Source: Avena insularis (Eukaryota; Streptophyta; Magnoliopsida; Poales; Poaceae). Taken from it: a stretch of 64,000 bases of DNA. The stretch is from positions 744,001 to 808,000 of the forward strand of contig JAJUPC010000041.1 in the NCBI GenBank assembly GCA_023614405.1, read 5' to 3'. Each line of letters opens with the position of its first letter. Within the stretch, counting starts at the first letter, position 1. This document shows positions 24,541-38,000 of the stretch, in pieces. The notes beneath the pieces were generated by a model that was not told the DNA's origin, ran no database searches, and was given only the letters and a program-made list of their open reading frames with translations. The position numbers and the translations under genes were made by a program.

Positions 24541-25817
24541 CCTCAGGAGACTAGCTACTATAGTCAAACCTACCCAAACCGATGGGAAGTTCCTCCTTAG
24601 AAGGTCAGAACCACCCCTGAAGTCAGATGATTAGGAAGCGTGAAGACAACGAGTCCACTCCGCCATCATGCAAAAGCAACACTAATAACTCAAGTGAAGA
24701 CAATTTCCCCAAAGCTGGATGCCTCTACTCTGGCTGAAGATCTAACAAGAAGTCTTGTTAAACGCTAACCCTCATAGAGCTAACTCGAGAAGGCTTCGTA
24801 AGGGAACCCCCCCCCCCCACCAAGGTTTGCGAGAATAAAGCGTCACTCGAAGACTCCAATCAAGACCCAGAAAGAAGACAATTTTTCGCTAAGCACCGGG
24901 CAGCACCCCCAGAAAGATGGTTCGCACCACTCATAAAGCCACTTAGTGAAGCTCCAAAGTGGAAAGACTGCGTCTCCCCACTCAATCTTCAGAAGACTAC
25001 CTACTCGAGGATACTTCAGAAAGACCACAAGATTTGACGCCTCCTCACCAAACAACAACCCGTGAGACATCAAAAGCGAAACTAACTGAAGATTCTATGA
25101 AATCCTTTCGCTTCTTCAGCTGAAGACATACCTGAAGGACCCCAAGATCGCCAACCGTTTAGTTCCAATCGCTTAGAGGACGTGAGACTCCAACTACTAC
25201 GATCGGCTAAGTATGAATAAAGTAGTATATAAGCCTCATAACACCTAGTTTGCGGAAGTCATCCGAAGGTTCCAACTCCGAGCAGAAGATTGCGATATGC
25301 ACCTAACATCATCCAACGACTCCAAGAAGGAAGGACTGTGTTAACTTCGAGTCACCCTAGTTTAACCTTAAGGGGGAAATACTTTGTCTTTCCCACAAAA
25401 TAGAATAACCCTCTGCCAGGAGCAAACTCAGGAGTCCCGACCCTAAAATCGTTAAATAGGATACGCTACGACCCTAAGGAAGAGCTGTGAATCCTTAGAC
25501 AGAGGTACTCCTAGCTGTAGATTCTATCCTGTGATGAGTACTCCGTGAAGTTCAGCATCGAGCTAATCTGCCCAGTCTAAGCCCTCTAGATATAGAGTCC
25601 GGAAGGAAAAGAAGGTCATCCCTCGCAATCGGGACTAGACTCTGCTCAACTCTCCGCGCATGTCGAAGACTGAAGGAACTTCCTCGATAGAGTAGTCACT
25701 TTCAAAGACGGAGTCCGTAATATAGTACGTGTAAGACACCTCGTATAAACCCGACTAAAATCCCCTAACCCTATTCTCCTGAATCTCGGGACGAGATTCT
25801 TTTAAGGGGGAAAGTTT
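24541..25817 (+). mobile_element. 3' internal tail of family L element
   Basis: This lies between the broken RT of element I and LTR copy 2. It ends with a CTCGGGACGAGATTC stretch and a polypurine tract (AAGGGGGAAAG, about 25804-25814) next to the LTR start, the usual 3' end of Tekay/Del-type Gypsy internal DNA. I find no supported coding frame. A C-run lies near 24807-24818. It is a remnant or a non-autonomous element. Confidence 0.65.
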
Positions 25818-28800
25818 TGTAACATCCCAATTACAGCAACCATGATTAGTTGTCCAGAATGCAAAAATCAGGGGGAACAAAAACTTTTTCTTGTTAAGTG
25901 TTGAAGTGTTTTCTTGTTGATTGTCTGTGCTTATGCTTCTGATTGTATAGCTTATGATATACTCCTTACCTCAACATCAGTTGTCAAAAAGCTATTTAAC
26001 AAAACTATCCTCGCTCATTTTACACATTGTCAAATGTTCTGGCATTTCAAAACATGAGCCAAGATGCTGATGTAACCAAAACTATTTTAGTAGCTTCTAT
26101 TGACAAAACTATGGAGAGATATATAATATAATCTCCTTATGTTTTCAAGACAAAACCTTCAACTACTCCTACCTCTAGGATTCTCAAAACCTTGTATAAA
26201 AAATTTGAATTCTACTCTTGCTAGGGATACCAAGGACTCTTACCTTATGCAAACTCCAACCTTTCAAAATTGCCCATCCTTACCTCAAGCTAAGCTTGAT
26301 GGTAACCCTAGTAGTAGTTGATTTGTTTGTAAGATGAGTTGCCTTGGTCTGTTGTTTCACTTGATTGATTAGGAGATAGTATGAACTACTCTAGAAGCTC
26401 ATCACTAGGATCACGAGGTTTCCAAACCACCACACCCTAAGCAAGAATACAAAGCAGGATCTAATCTCTAGATACTAGTTGATCATCTTAAACCCTTAAC
26501 CAGATCAATTCTGAAGATATTCCTTCTAGAAGCTTCCAAGTCAATGAAGACTAATATCAAGCAAGGATCCTTTCTACCCAATCTACACCTCAACTTCATC
26601 CCCTTGATGATGCTCTGGTATCTTGCAACCCAACAAAAACATCTCCTCTCATAATCTAGTCAAAAACCCTAAATCTGGAAAACTATTTCCAACATCACCT
26701 TTTTGGATGTATCCCTTTCTCAACCCGTGTGCATTTTTGGTAATGCACCTGAACCATCTTGTTAACCATAATAAGGACTACCAAGGCCCACTCTTTCCCC
26801 TGGTTAGAACATCCTCTACCCCCCTTGTTCTTGATGGTTTTGTAGGCAAGAAATTAAATCTTCCTGCAAATCTAGTCAACATGCCTACTTTGACAGAAGC
26901 TCACACCACCATCCAACCTTCTATGGATCAACTCTTTGCATGGTTGTGTTCTACTCATATAGGTATATCAACATCTACTTCACTTGTTCCAAGTGGATCT
27001 TTGTGCTTCTTAAACCCACATGGTTTATAAGGCATCATGACTCATCGGGTATGGCAGCCTTATTTTCAACAAAGTTTGCCATAACTTCTAGACCACCTCC
27101 ATTGTAACCAATCCAAACCCCTTCTGCCATGATCATCTATATGACTTGGTCTAACTATCCATCTATCGCTTGCATCAAGGTGAGCTTTGAGCTCCAAGAT
27201 GCAACCATGTTTTGGTGGTATAAAAATAACATCACCCTAGATCCACAACTCCTTGTTTTCCATCTAATACAAGTTGGATTTCCAATTCCCAAGGTTGGAA
27301 ATGCTTGCTACACCTTGTCTACATCATCTAACTTGATCACCAAGATTTATCAAATATATCCATAATTATTATGGCTCCAAATCTAATTAATCTCCTTAAT
27401 AGACAAAATCTCCAAAACTCCTTTCTCAAGGGAAAGTTTGGTTTTTGCCAAAACACTTCCTAACTTTAAGTAGAATTGAGTCCTATATTACATACCCTAT
27501 CATCCCACTTCAAAAATAAATATTTTTGAAGAGTTTCAATAATTCTTTTTGTCGTTCTCCTTAAATGGCAGAAAGGATAAAATAATTGATTTAAATACTT
27601 TTAAGCCATACTAAATCTTGGGAAAATTCCCCTAAGTGTGTATTCACATTTGGGACCATCTCACATCAAAAACTCCACATATCCAATTTAAAAATACCAA
27701 ATAAATTCCTAAAAACCATTTCTGCCCTATTTGAATAGGTGATATAAAGTGGACCAAACTTCATCAAATAATTCCCAAATAATTCATGGATATGTACCTG
27801 TACCATATCCACCTAACAACATCCTCACCTTTGCTTTCCAAGATCAAAAATCATGAGGTTCTTCATGATCATCAAGATGGCCAAAAATGGAGATATTCAA
27901 AACCATGATCCAAAGTTAAATCAAAACCTTCTCAAACTTGTCAAAAACTACTCCACAGCAACCAGCACTCCTCCCTGGTCAAGGCTACTGTAGCATTGCA
28001 CCCTTTTGTCCTTTAGATATTGGAGAAAGTGAGAGAGATAGAGAGAACAAATCAATGCCATATCTTTTAAAATCCTGCATAGTAGCTGCAGCACACCTCC
28101 CACCCTCCTCTCCACTCAGGGCTCGAACCAAAGCCCCACCACTCCCCTCTCCACCGCCCCTATGGCCAATCCCTAGCCACCTCCTCCTCACAAGCTCACA
28201 CATGGACTTTGTCCATGATACACCCTTCCCACTCAGTATGAACTACCAGAGACCACCCTAGGGCCTCTCTCTCGCCCTCATTTGCCCCCTCTCCCCTCTA
28301 CCTACCCATCTCCAAGCTCCAGATCTAGCCCCAAGGCTCCCCATTGCCCTAGGGAAGAGAAAGCTCTCCTCTCGGCCTTCCTCAAGAGGTGAAGTACACC
28401 GTTGGCCCCGACCCTGCCCAACTCCCTCTTTACCCTTTTTATGGATACCCTGGACCTGAGCAACCTCCTCGTTCCCTCTCCTTGCTACAGGGACACTAGA
28501 GCCACCTCCATCGACACAGGCCCGAGGTGAGCGTCCCCGACGAGTCCCTCGAGTCCAAGCACCTCCAGCCCCAAACCGGACCACCCCGTGGTACCCCTGG
28601 CTTTCCTCGATGGACTAGTCGGCTCCCCAGCATCATGCAGCCATCCAAGAAGCACCACAGCAAGCACCGGGCCGATCTCCTCCTGCTTCGATGCGTGTCT
28701 CTCCCCCGTGGCCGAACCCCACGATGCCGACCATCCCCGAGCGTGGCGTTGTGCGCCGCACCTCTGACGCCACCCCCAGTCGCCCACAGGCCCTCCGGTG

Positions 28801-31800
28801 AGCACCTATGTACCCTCCTGCCCCTCCCTAGGGTTCCTTCTATCTCACTCGACGGGAGGAAGAAGAAGAACCAAGGGCCATTGATCGCAAATAGATCGAA
28901 CGACCCACGACCTCACTTACCGCTTCGGCACCCTCGTGTCAATGACATGCGGCCCACCCAGGGATTTCGAAGCAGCGGCCTCCCGCGTGCTAGGGTGCGA
29001 TTTGGGCCAGCTGTACCCTGTGCGACCCGTTTTCCTGTGGAATTCCGGCCTAGTTCCATTTTTTCCCTTTTAATGAATCTTTCCAGATCTGTTCAAAGGG
29101 CATTTGGTTTAAATCGAAATAAAAATGGAAAACAACCCTCTTTGTCTAAATCCAAATTTCTAGGTATTACCAGATGTTTTATGAAGCATTCATAGTTTGT
29201 ACTTTTCCCAAATTAATTTTTATAAGTTACTGAAAATAAAACCACTAAAATGTACCTTTTCACTAAATAAGTTCCCGAGTAAGCCATACATAACCAAATG
29301 GGATGAAACTGAGTTTCCCTAAAATTATTTTACCATACCTGCCAGTTAGATTTTACCTCAGGTCAAGGTGAGCTATGGTTTTACATCAGTAAAAATGACA
29401 AAATCCACGTGAATCTTACTTTAGCAAATTCTCTAGGTAAACCTACAACATATATGGGGTTGTTTCTAACTCCCAGTGATGTGGTACACCAATAAATATC
29501 TAAACCCAGGAGCTCACTATTTATTGGGCTTCTGATGAATTTTAATGAATTAAAATTTTCTGTCCCTTGTGTTTTCACAAGATAAATCATCACAGTAGCC
29601 CTACAACTCCAAAAAGGTTGATTCCAAGTTCTTCAGAAAGGTATTCTAAATACCTACCATGTGCCCTTGGAATCAAATCAAAAGCTCCTTTAGAATGAAT
29701 TTGGTGAAAAATACAAAAACCCCCACAAAACTTCCTTTAGGAATTTCCTGAGGGCATTCTGGTAATTATTTTGACATGATTCCAACTCTCAGTGAACAAG
29801 TACATCAATACCTACCTAACCACCCAACAAAATAATTTTTGGAGATACAGAACAATCTGGTGAATTATTTCCTAAAACTAGAGTTTCTCCCACTAGAAAA
29901 TTCATTATAAATCAATAGAAATTGATAATTTGGTAAAACCACTTATGTTATGGTACCATTTATATACAAAGGTATCCTACAGTACTTGGACCTTATAATT
30001 AAACCCCTTAATTAAGTAGTTTAGGCATCCAAATCAGTAAAGAAAATCCACTAAGGCATTTCAAGTAATTCCACTGGTGTAGAAGCCAACCACTCAAAAT
30101 CTACTAGTTTGTAAACTTGTACTGTTCATTGTATGATGTAGGTATTGTTGCTTGTATGCCTTGTTTTGATTGTGGTATTGCTTGTTTGCATGTATACTCG
30201 ATGACGACGATAGTTGCGCTTGTATTGATGCCGAGAAGAAGAGATCTTATTGGTATTGGTATTCTTGGTAATCTAAAGAAGAAGTCCAGGGCCATATTGC
30301 CATATTGCTGATCATCGGGCAAGCCACCTTCTTGCTCATAAGACTTTTCCTACTATCTTATTTATGCATGTTTTATCTACTGCTTTATGAAACTGCATTG
30401 TTTTACTATATGATGATCTCTACTTGGTAGTGGCTTGGCTTCTCCAAATCATTACGCTTTTGTACTATTAAGTACAACCCTCTTGATGACACCTATTTAA
30501 CCCTAGTATGATAGATGGTGTATTATACCATACCCCTTTGGAGACCCATTTTTGCCGAAGCAAAACTAGAGGATGGGAAGACCCCCAAAAAAGTTTTACC
30601 AAAAGTTTTATGATTAAACCTTGGTGAGGAGGGCCCTCCCAAGAGATGTTGAGAAAGAAAAAGGTTTTTTTTAAAAATGCTGAAGGAAAGCTGGAGGAAA
30701 AAGTTTTACAAAAACGCACTCGGTTCTTTGCAGTTTGGCTAGAACAATTAACCCTGTGCAACCACATTACTCTAGAATGGGACAGAGCTGGATTTGATGT
30801 TTGTCTATTCTGGTATAAGCTGCCTCGCAACTACTACAGGGGATCGCGATCCCCGGAGGCTGGGCCTTCTCCCTTAAAGGTCCATGTGGGACATCGACCT
30901 GGAGAAGGAACAAACTGTCTGCTGGCAGCCAGGCATTACTATGAGCCCCTCATTGAAAGCGCCCACTGTGTAAAGTGTAAAATGCGCTCTGGTTGGTCCT
31001 CGGTACCCGACGTACAGGTTTTGAGGGGAGTAACACTCATAGGGTAGGCACTTATATTGGAATGGGCATCCGGAGAGTCTTGATTGGTTAATCGACCCAC
31101 GATCGGTGTAGATCAGGATAGTGTACCCAGATGGTGTGGGTAAAGTGTGCAACCTCTACAGAGTGTAAATCTATTCGAATAGCCGTGTCCGTGGTCATGG
31201 ACGGTTGGGAAGGTTCCTGTAGAGCGGTGCAGGTTTTGTTTTCAAAAAGGATTTTTGGAAAAGAAATGGCTTGGAAAATGTTTTGACCATGGGATGGTCG
31301 TAAAGGAGAAAGGTTTTAACCATGGGATGGTCGGAAGGAGGAGAAAGGAGTTTGGTCGTGGGACGACGTGAACACGGGAACAAATGGGTGACCCAGTCCT
31401 AATGTTTTCCAAAACTTTTCAAAAAGGTTTCCAAAATGTTTTACAAAAGTTTTCAACAAAGATATGTAGATGCTATATCTACAAGAGAAACTAATTGAGA
31501 AAAGGACCTCTCTTGGAGCCCTCCTACTACCATAGCCATAATGCATATCCTCTTGTTATTATTGTTACCTTAAGGTGGTTTGCGAGTACCTTCAAAGTAC
31601 TCACTGGCATTGTCCCTAGCTATTAACTTGGTCAGATATCAAGAGGAAGGTGGTGTTGGCAACTATCCGAGCTAGTATGTTCTCCCAGTCAGTTACCTGT
31701 AGGTTAAGGCATGGCTCGGGCTCTACGCTTGATGAAGTTCCGCTGATGTTTATTAATGTATCCATAATGGCATGTAAGGTATTACTTGTATCATCTTAAG

Positions 31801-31910
31801 TAATGGATGTTTACTCTGATACTTGTCGGTTATGTGCCATGACTAACTGATCATGGGATCGTGGTGTATGCATAATATGGATTCTCTGAGGATTAATCCG
31901 GCGGCCCCAC
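25818..31910 (+). mobile_element. 3' LTR, family L, copy 2 (right end truncated)
   Basis: It begins TGTAACATCCCAATTAC directly after the polypurine tract and runs 6.1 kb. It aligns with copy 1 (1-5.28 kb) from about 26.65 kb. It ends at GCGGCCCCACA, where copy 1 continues for about 600 bp more, and element I RT resumes. The full LTR would therefore be about 6.7 kb, which is unusually long. A GC-rich block (28.08-29.06 kb) and a later block (30.1-31.8 kb) correspond between copies. The 222-codon ORF at 28527-29195 is not conserved in copy 1. Confidence 0.75.
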
Positions 31911-32740
31911 ACCTTCGACAATCCCCGGAAGTACAACATGATGCTTAACCCTAAGAAGTGTGTCTTTAGGGTGCTATCTGGCAAATTGTTGGGCTTCATC
32001 ATTTCGCATCACGGAATTGAGGTCAATAGGCCATCCTTGACATCAAACGCTCGACATGCTTGAAGGACATACAAAGGTTCACAGGTTGCATGGTAGCAGT
32101 AAGCCAGTTCATCATCCGACTTGGGGAGAAGGCTATGCCGCTCTACAAGTTGCTCAATAAGGCAGATAAATTCATATGGACGGTCGAAGCAGATGCAGCA
32201 CTTTAGGAGTTGAAGAGAATACTCTCCTCCGCACCAATACTTGCAGCATCGATATCAAGGGAGCGTATGTTAGTTTAGATGGCGGCAACCAACCGGGTTA
32301 TCAGCATCGTCATCGTGGTGGAGCACAAGGAACCAACGCACGAATACGGAGTTCAATGACCATTTCACTATGTAAGCAAGGTCTTGATGGAATCCAAACA
32401 GCGTTACCCGCACTACCAGAAGATAGCGTATGGAGTTTTCCTTGCTTCGTGGAAGCGAAGGAATAATTTCCAGGAGCACTCCATCACAATAGTGAACAAA
32501 GCTCAGTTGTCCGACATCATCAACAATAGCGACGCTACAGGAAGAGTGGCAAAGTGGGGAATCGAACTTGCCGCCTTTGAAATCACCTACAACAGAAGCG
32601 ACACTATCAAATCTCAAGAATTGGTGGATTTTATTGCAGATTGGATAGAACTGCTAGAAGACACTCCCGTACCAGAGCCAGAGCATTGGATCATGCACTT
32701 TGACGGATCAAAGTTGCTCAATGGCATGGGGGCTGGTGTA
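31911..32740 (+). pseudogene. RT C-terminal part and RNase H tether of element I
   Basis: The sequence resumes as RKYNMMLNPKKC and LLGFIISHHGIEVN, then AMPLYKLLNKADKFIW, in place for RT thumb and connection. A frame at 32384-32743 covers the inactive RNase H-like tether (ESKQRYPHYQKIAYGVF, RVAKWGIELAAFEI). Frameshifts lie near 32000 and 32210. With 24061-24540 this is one gene split by a 7.4-kb family L fragment, with the catalytic core deleted. Confidence 0.75.
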
Positions 32741-33100
32741 TGATTACAATCACCGACAGGAGAGAAGTTATAGTACGACCTGCAGATCCACTTCACCGCT
32801 ACAAACAACATGGCGGAGTATGAGGTCCTCATTCATGGACTTCGTGTGGCCAAGGACATTGGCATGAAGCGCATAGTTTGATTTGCAGATTCTGACTTGG
32901 TTGCCCAGCAGGTGGCTGGGACCTAGAATGCGCGAAACCCTATGATGGCCTCATATCGAGATGAAGTAGACGAGATAGCCAAGTGCTTCAACGGCTACGA
33001 AGTCAAGTACGTCAAAAGGGAGGACAATGAAGCGGTTGATCTACTATCAAAGCTTAGATCAGCTCGCCGACCAATTCCGCCAGGTGTTTTTCTGGAGCAT
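32680..33100 (+). pseudogene. Second RNase H domain of element I
   Basis: The frame reads WIMHFDGSKLLNGMGAG, then TNNMAEYEVLIHGLRVAKDIG and RENDEAVD-like KREDNEAVDLLSKL. These are the D, E and D positions of an RNase H fold. A second RNase H after an inactive tether is the hallmark of the Tat lineage. In-frame stops at about 32741 and 32880 disable it. Confidence 0.7.
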
Positions 33101-34460
33101 TTGCGGAATCCATCCGTGAAAGGAGCATACCTCGATAACCCGAATAGAGTGGACTCATTTGTTAATGTAGTAACATTGACCTCTCTAGCTTGGATGAAAC
33201 CGTTCATGGCCTATCTTCAAGACGCAACTTTGTCAGCTGACAAAGTTGAAAGACGGCAAATAGCTCGCAGAGCAAAAGATTACATCATCATTAATGGCCA
33301 GCTATACAAAATAAGTACAATAGGAGTTTTCCTACGGTGCATCTCCCAGCAGCAAGGTATTGACATCCTTAGAGATATACATCTTGGAGATTGCGGGCAT
33401 CACATCGCTCCCCGATCGCTGGTGGCCATGGCCTTCCGGCAAGGATTCTACTAGTTAACTGGTAAGGAGGACGCTGACAAGTTGGTACGAACTGGTCTTG
33501 GGTGCCAGTTTTATGCAAGACAACCAAATGTTCTAACTGATGAATTCTGAACAATACCAATCACTTGGCCGTTTGGAGTCTGGGGGATTGACATGGTTGG
33601 ACCTTTGCAAATAGCACCTTGTGGATTTACGCATCTGCTAGTAGCAGTTGACAAGTTCACAAAATGGATTTAAGCTAAACCCATTAGAAAGATCGATGGG
33701 GTAACAACCATAAAATTTGTCCAGGATTTGGTGGTGAGATTTGGTCTCCCACATAGCATCATCAACGACAATGGATGAAATTTGTCTCTCGGAGAAGTTG
33801 AGGAGTATTGTCATGAAAAAGGCATCCACCTTGACCTAGCATCTCTGGCACATCCACAGTCAAATGGACAAGTTGAACGAGCCAATGGATTAATTCTCCA
33901 AGGAATCAAGCCAAGCTTGGAGGCACCGCTACATAGAGAAGCTAGAACCTGGGCGGAGGAGTTTCCATCTATGCCATGGAGTTTACAAACAACACCCAAC
34001 AGATCTACCGGCTTGACCCCTTTCTTCATGTTTTATGGAGTAGAAGCCGTCCTACCATCTGGCATCCTCCACGATGCACCAAGAGTCGCCGCCTACGAGG
34101 AGGATAATGTTGAAGAATCCAAACGCTTATCTATGGACCTATTAGAGGAAGAGCACCTACTAGCATGCCAAAGATCCGCCATCTGCCATCATAAGCTGTG
34201 TGGCTACCATAGTAACTGCGTTAGGCATCACTCATTTAACGAAGGGGATCTGGTGCTTAGACCCAAGTAGGAAAATTCACACATACTATCCCTGCCTTGG
34301 GAAGGACTGTTCGTCATAAGCAAAGTATTGCTCAATGGTTCCTATTACCTCATCAATATTCGCGAGTTGAAATATAGGCCAAAAAAGCGCAAGGGCAAGC
34401 AACGTGACTCCGATGATGATTTTCTGGAGACAGATCGGCCATGCAACATAGCACAACTAC
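33100..34460 (+). pseudogene. Integrase of element I
   Basis: The zinc-binding part is visible around HLGDCGHHIAPRS (about 33380). The catalytic core keeps all three residues: D at 33590-33592 (GIDMVGP), D at 33767-33769 (NDNG) and E at 33875-33877 (NGQVERANG), with 35 residues between the last two. Stops at 33670-33672 (TAA) and 33776-33778 (TGA) break the frame. A 162-codon frame (33782-34270) runs through SLQTTPNRSTGLTPFFMFYG to the C-terminal FNEGDLVLRPK. Confidence 0.85.
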
Positions 34461-35082
34461 GTCCCTTTTACACTTAGCATATTTTATATTATGTAATAAG
34501 TGCCTTATATGACCAATAAAATAAAGCATTTGGTTCACTCATATCTTCTAAGTCTTTGACCTCCTTTAGTTTTCATTTTTTGATCATATAAACCCTATAT
34601 TCGCAAGTTTGTATTCGCACTTGCGAAAATTCTGCCTACGGGCGTTAGCTTAAGTTTTCTGGTCTACACATTTTCTTATATTCTAGTGTGGATTCCGGAG
34701 TACTGACTTTTCGGCACACGAAGCTGACGATTTTTCTCTTAGGTTCTTGACGGTGCTGTTAAGCATCATCACCTGAGGGCATAGATCTGTGCTGAGGGTT
34801 TTCCGTCTCATGAAAGGGCAAGCTTATGAACCAGAATAATGGATAAAGCCAGCACTTGCTTAAAAATATACACATGCTGGATCTAGTTAAGTAGCAGAAG
34901 GCTTGTAGCCAAATTTACCGCCTTACAAACGCATAAGTTTTTCCGCATACAAATTGCACATATACATTTAATACATGAATGTTTTATGGCTCTGCTGCAG
35001 GGGACTTTGCCACTACATCATCAGCAGCAGGAGAGCCATGCCTAGAGAGCTCGTCAAACTCGAAAGGCCCCGGGCTAGATTT
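34460..35082. other. Spacer between integrase and antisense gene, element I
   Basis: No coding frame is supported. The start (ACTACGTCCCTTTTACACTTAGC and AATAAAATAAAGCATTTGGTT-like sequence) resembles the same place in element II at 47.11-47.20 kb. AATAAA-type signals on the plus strand could end a sense transcript, and the antisense gene terminates from the other side. Confidence 0.5.
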
Positions 35083-38000
35083 TCAAGATGCCAAGTCATC
35101 ATCCATCTCCTCGGCAGGCATGAAGACATCTGCCTGAGTCAGCTTGGAAACCTTGGTATCGTAGGACACGAGGGAGTTCCATATAACATCACCATCAATC
35201 TCATTCCCTTCCTCGTTAAGCTTCAGCATGCCGAAGGTTATCAAGTCTAGGTCGGTGTTACCGTAGTGCGCCTTGACCAAGGACAAGGCCATCCTTGCAC
35301 CAGCCGGGATACAAGAAGCTTTCCATTCCTTCATTTTCCCAGGGGTCGGCGCAGGATTTCCAAGTACTTGGTCGTAGACTTTGCTGCCTTGATAGTGATC
35401 TCTAGGGGCGGGGTTATCTCCTTGGCTTGAGTGATGGCAGTGTTGATGAAGTTGCCGACAAGAATCATGCATTCCTTTGGATCTGAAGCACCTTCGGCCA
35501 TGTTGGTTAAACCAACGGGGGCTTTGTTTTCATCAGAAACAAGGGTCATGAATATAAAAATACAAGTGTCCATCTTACAGAATTGACAAAGTCGGGGGAA
35601 GTTACCAAAGATGCTCAGCTCATCTTGTTTGCAGGTCTCCGCCAAGATTTCATGCTCCTTCTGAAGCTTCTTGTACATCTCAAGGTTCCTATCATTATGC
35701 TCTTTGGCACCTTGATTCTGTTCCTTGAGTTGTGCAATTTCGTTCTTCAGGCGCTGCATCTCGGTGTTACTAGATTCTTGCATCACTTTCATCGTCTCTT
35801 GATGGCCCTAGACAGCATCAACCAGGTCTTTCTTCAAGATTATATTTTCATCATCGAGCTCCTGGATATGCTTGGATTGCTCGACATGCTCTTGGATTTG
35901 GAAATCACCTCTAAAGCCTGAACACGGACATCATTATGATATGTCGGCCGAAATTAGTCCATGAGAAATGAAAGGAGATATTAGAAGAAAACAGACGCTT
36001 GCTATTTTTTATTTGTTCTTTCAGGAAGGTTGTTTTACACTTTTCAAGATCTAGATCATTTTGCAGCTTGTCATAGTTCTCATTGGCATTTTTTCTCCGG
36101 GTATTTTCCTTCTGCAAAGAAGGTAGAATAATTAGTTTCTCTAGAGCTTCTAGTCGGAACTATTTAGTTTCAACTAAATACTCGGGGGCTACTGTATCAA
36201 ATTTTAATTGACAAGTGTTCTCTCTTAGAGTATCTAGTCGGAATTATTCATTCTAAACTAGAAACTCGGGGGCTACACTAACAAATTTTGCACTTAGTTC
36301 TTTGGAACACTCATGCCAAAAACTAATGATTTTCCGCCTAAGAGCTCTTTGTCTACAATGGGATATAATACAAAGTAAAAGAAGTATAGTTCAAAGACTT
36401 ACAATGGCAATAACATGTAGATTGTTTGCCAAATGAGCGTATGCATTATGGAAGGTCCGGGCATTGTTGTATATAGCATCTGCTTGTTTGATGAGATCGT
36501 CCAGGCACATAGTTGGGCGAGTTAAAGGCAGAGGAATTATAAAAGCTAGAGGCATGGAGGAAGCCCTAGCCGCCTGCTGTGTTATGATGGCAGTTGATGG
36601 CTCAGAGTCTCTCGCCTCTTCTGTTGTTGTGGCTTCCTTCGCCTTCGCTCCCTCCATCACATGTTTCCCTTTCTTGATGGCATCCTTAGCCGGACCTTCA
36701 GCCATTTTGGAGGTGGTACTTTCTTGCGTGGCCTGACCACTGGGATCAATGTCCATGCTGGTAGGGCCTGAGGCATCCGTTGACGGATTGACATATGTCT
36801 CTATGACAGAGGCCTCAGGAATGACGGGGGATAAAGGCCCAGTGGGGCCTGTTATAGACTTGGTGGTAGGGGTCAGGTGAGCAGCAACGGGAGACGACTT
36901 GGAGAACATATCACGAATATTCTTAGAACCTCCAAAATCTTTGGAGGTCCGCTTCAACCCAACACCGAACTTCTTCCTGAAACATACATAGTATAAGTAT
37001 AGGAATTGAATAGGTGCAATAAAAATTAAAGCTGGAGAATGAATATACTTACACTACAGCAGACGACCTAGCTAAGTGGATGGTGGTGGATTTCTTCTTC
37101 TCTGCCTCTAAGGTGGTAGTAGTTTTTTTGTAGACTCCACTGTCCATTTTCTTCTTCTTGCCCTCGGCAGCAGTGTCTGAGGTGGAGCTCTTCCTCCTTT
37201 GCGCTGCCGGAGCTGGCTGGTCCTTGGGTGCATCATCATGAGACAAACATGGATATCCTTCAACTTTGGGTCATAGACCTGGGAGGCCATCTGATCTGCC
37301 GCCAAGGTCGCCAGATAATAGATCCAACAGCGAGTCAAATGGGTAATGCATTCAAGACAGAAGACCTTAGAGTATATATGTATAACGAGTAACAAAGGAA
37401 GCATAGTTACCTTTGGACACTTGCTGGCTTCGAACATGTCAAAGGTGACCTTGACGTTGCGCTTCTTGTCTTTCACCTTGACCATGTCCTTAAGCTGGAG
37501 CTTGATGGAGTCGTTGGAGAAGTTATCCCACGAGATTCGCATGGGATCTTTTCTATCCTTGGAGTACTTGTGCATCAGCTCAATGCGGTGCTGTAGATGT
37601 TGGATCCACCTCGTGAACCAGCACATGGCTAGGTCCAAGCCGGTCAATCCTTTGTCTACCAGCCACTCGATCTGCCTTACGGCGCGAGAGGCCTCGTCGT
37701 CACACTGAAGGGGACCTTGGGATCTCCATGTGGGGGCCTCGGTGGTGGCTCCATCGACAAAGTCAGGGTATGAGTATTGACAGCCCTCTAGAGGAACATC
37801 TAGGCCATAGAAATATGTTCGCTGTCAGTTCTTGTAGAACTCATGACCAATGATGTCGGGGTATCGTTGGTGAGGACGGATCTTAAAACTGATTGTTCCG
37901 CAAAACCACAGCTCATCTTTGGATTCTACGGACTCTCTCTTGACTGTAAAGAAGTAAATTAATATATCTAGCCTAGGCTTGATTCCTAGGTATCCTTCAC

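Noticed and set aside
28527..29195. 222-codon plus-strand ORF in LTR copy 2
   Set aside because: The matching region of LTR copy 1 (1.5-2.35 kb) does not keep this frame or its amino acids. It looks like a chance ORF in GC-rich sequence.
1..31910. A single giant element with LTR copies 1 and 2 as its ends
   Set aside because: No primer site follows copy 1, the intervening DNA belongs to several other elements in both orientations, and no matching pol was found. The pairing is possible but not supported.
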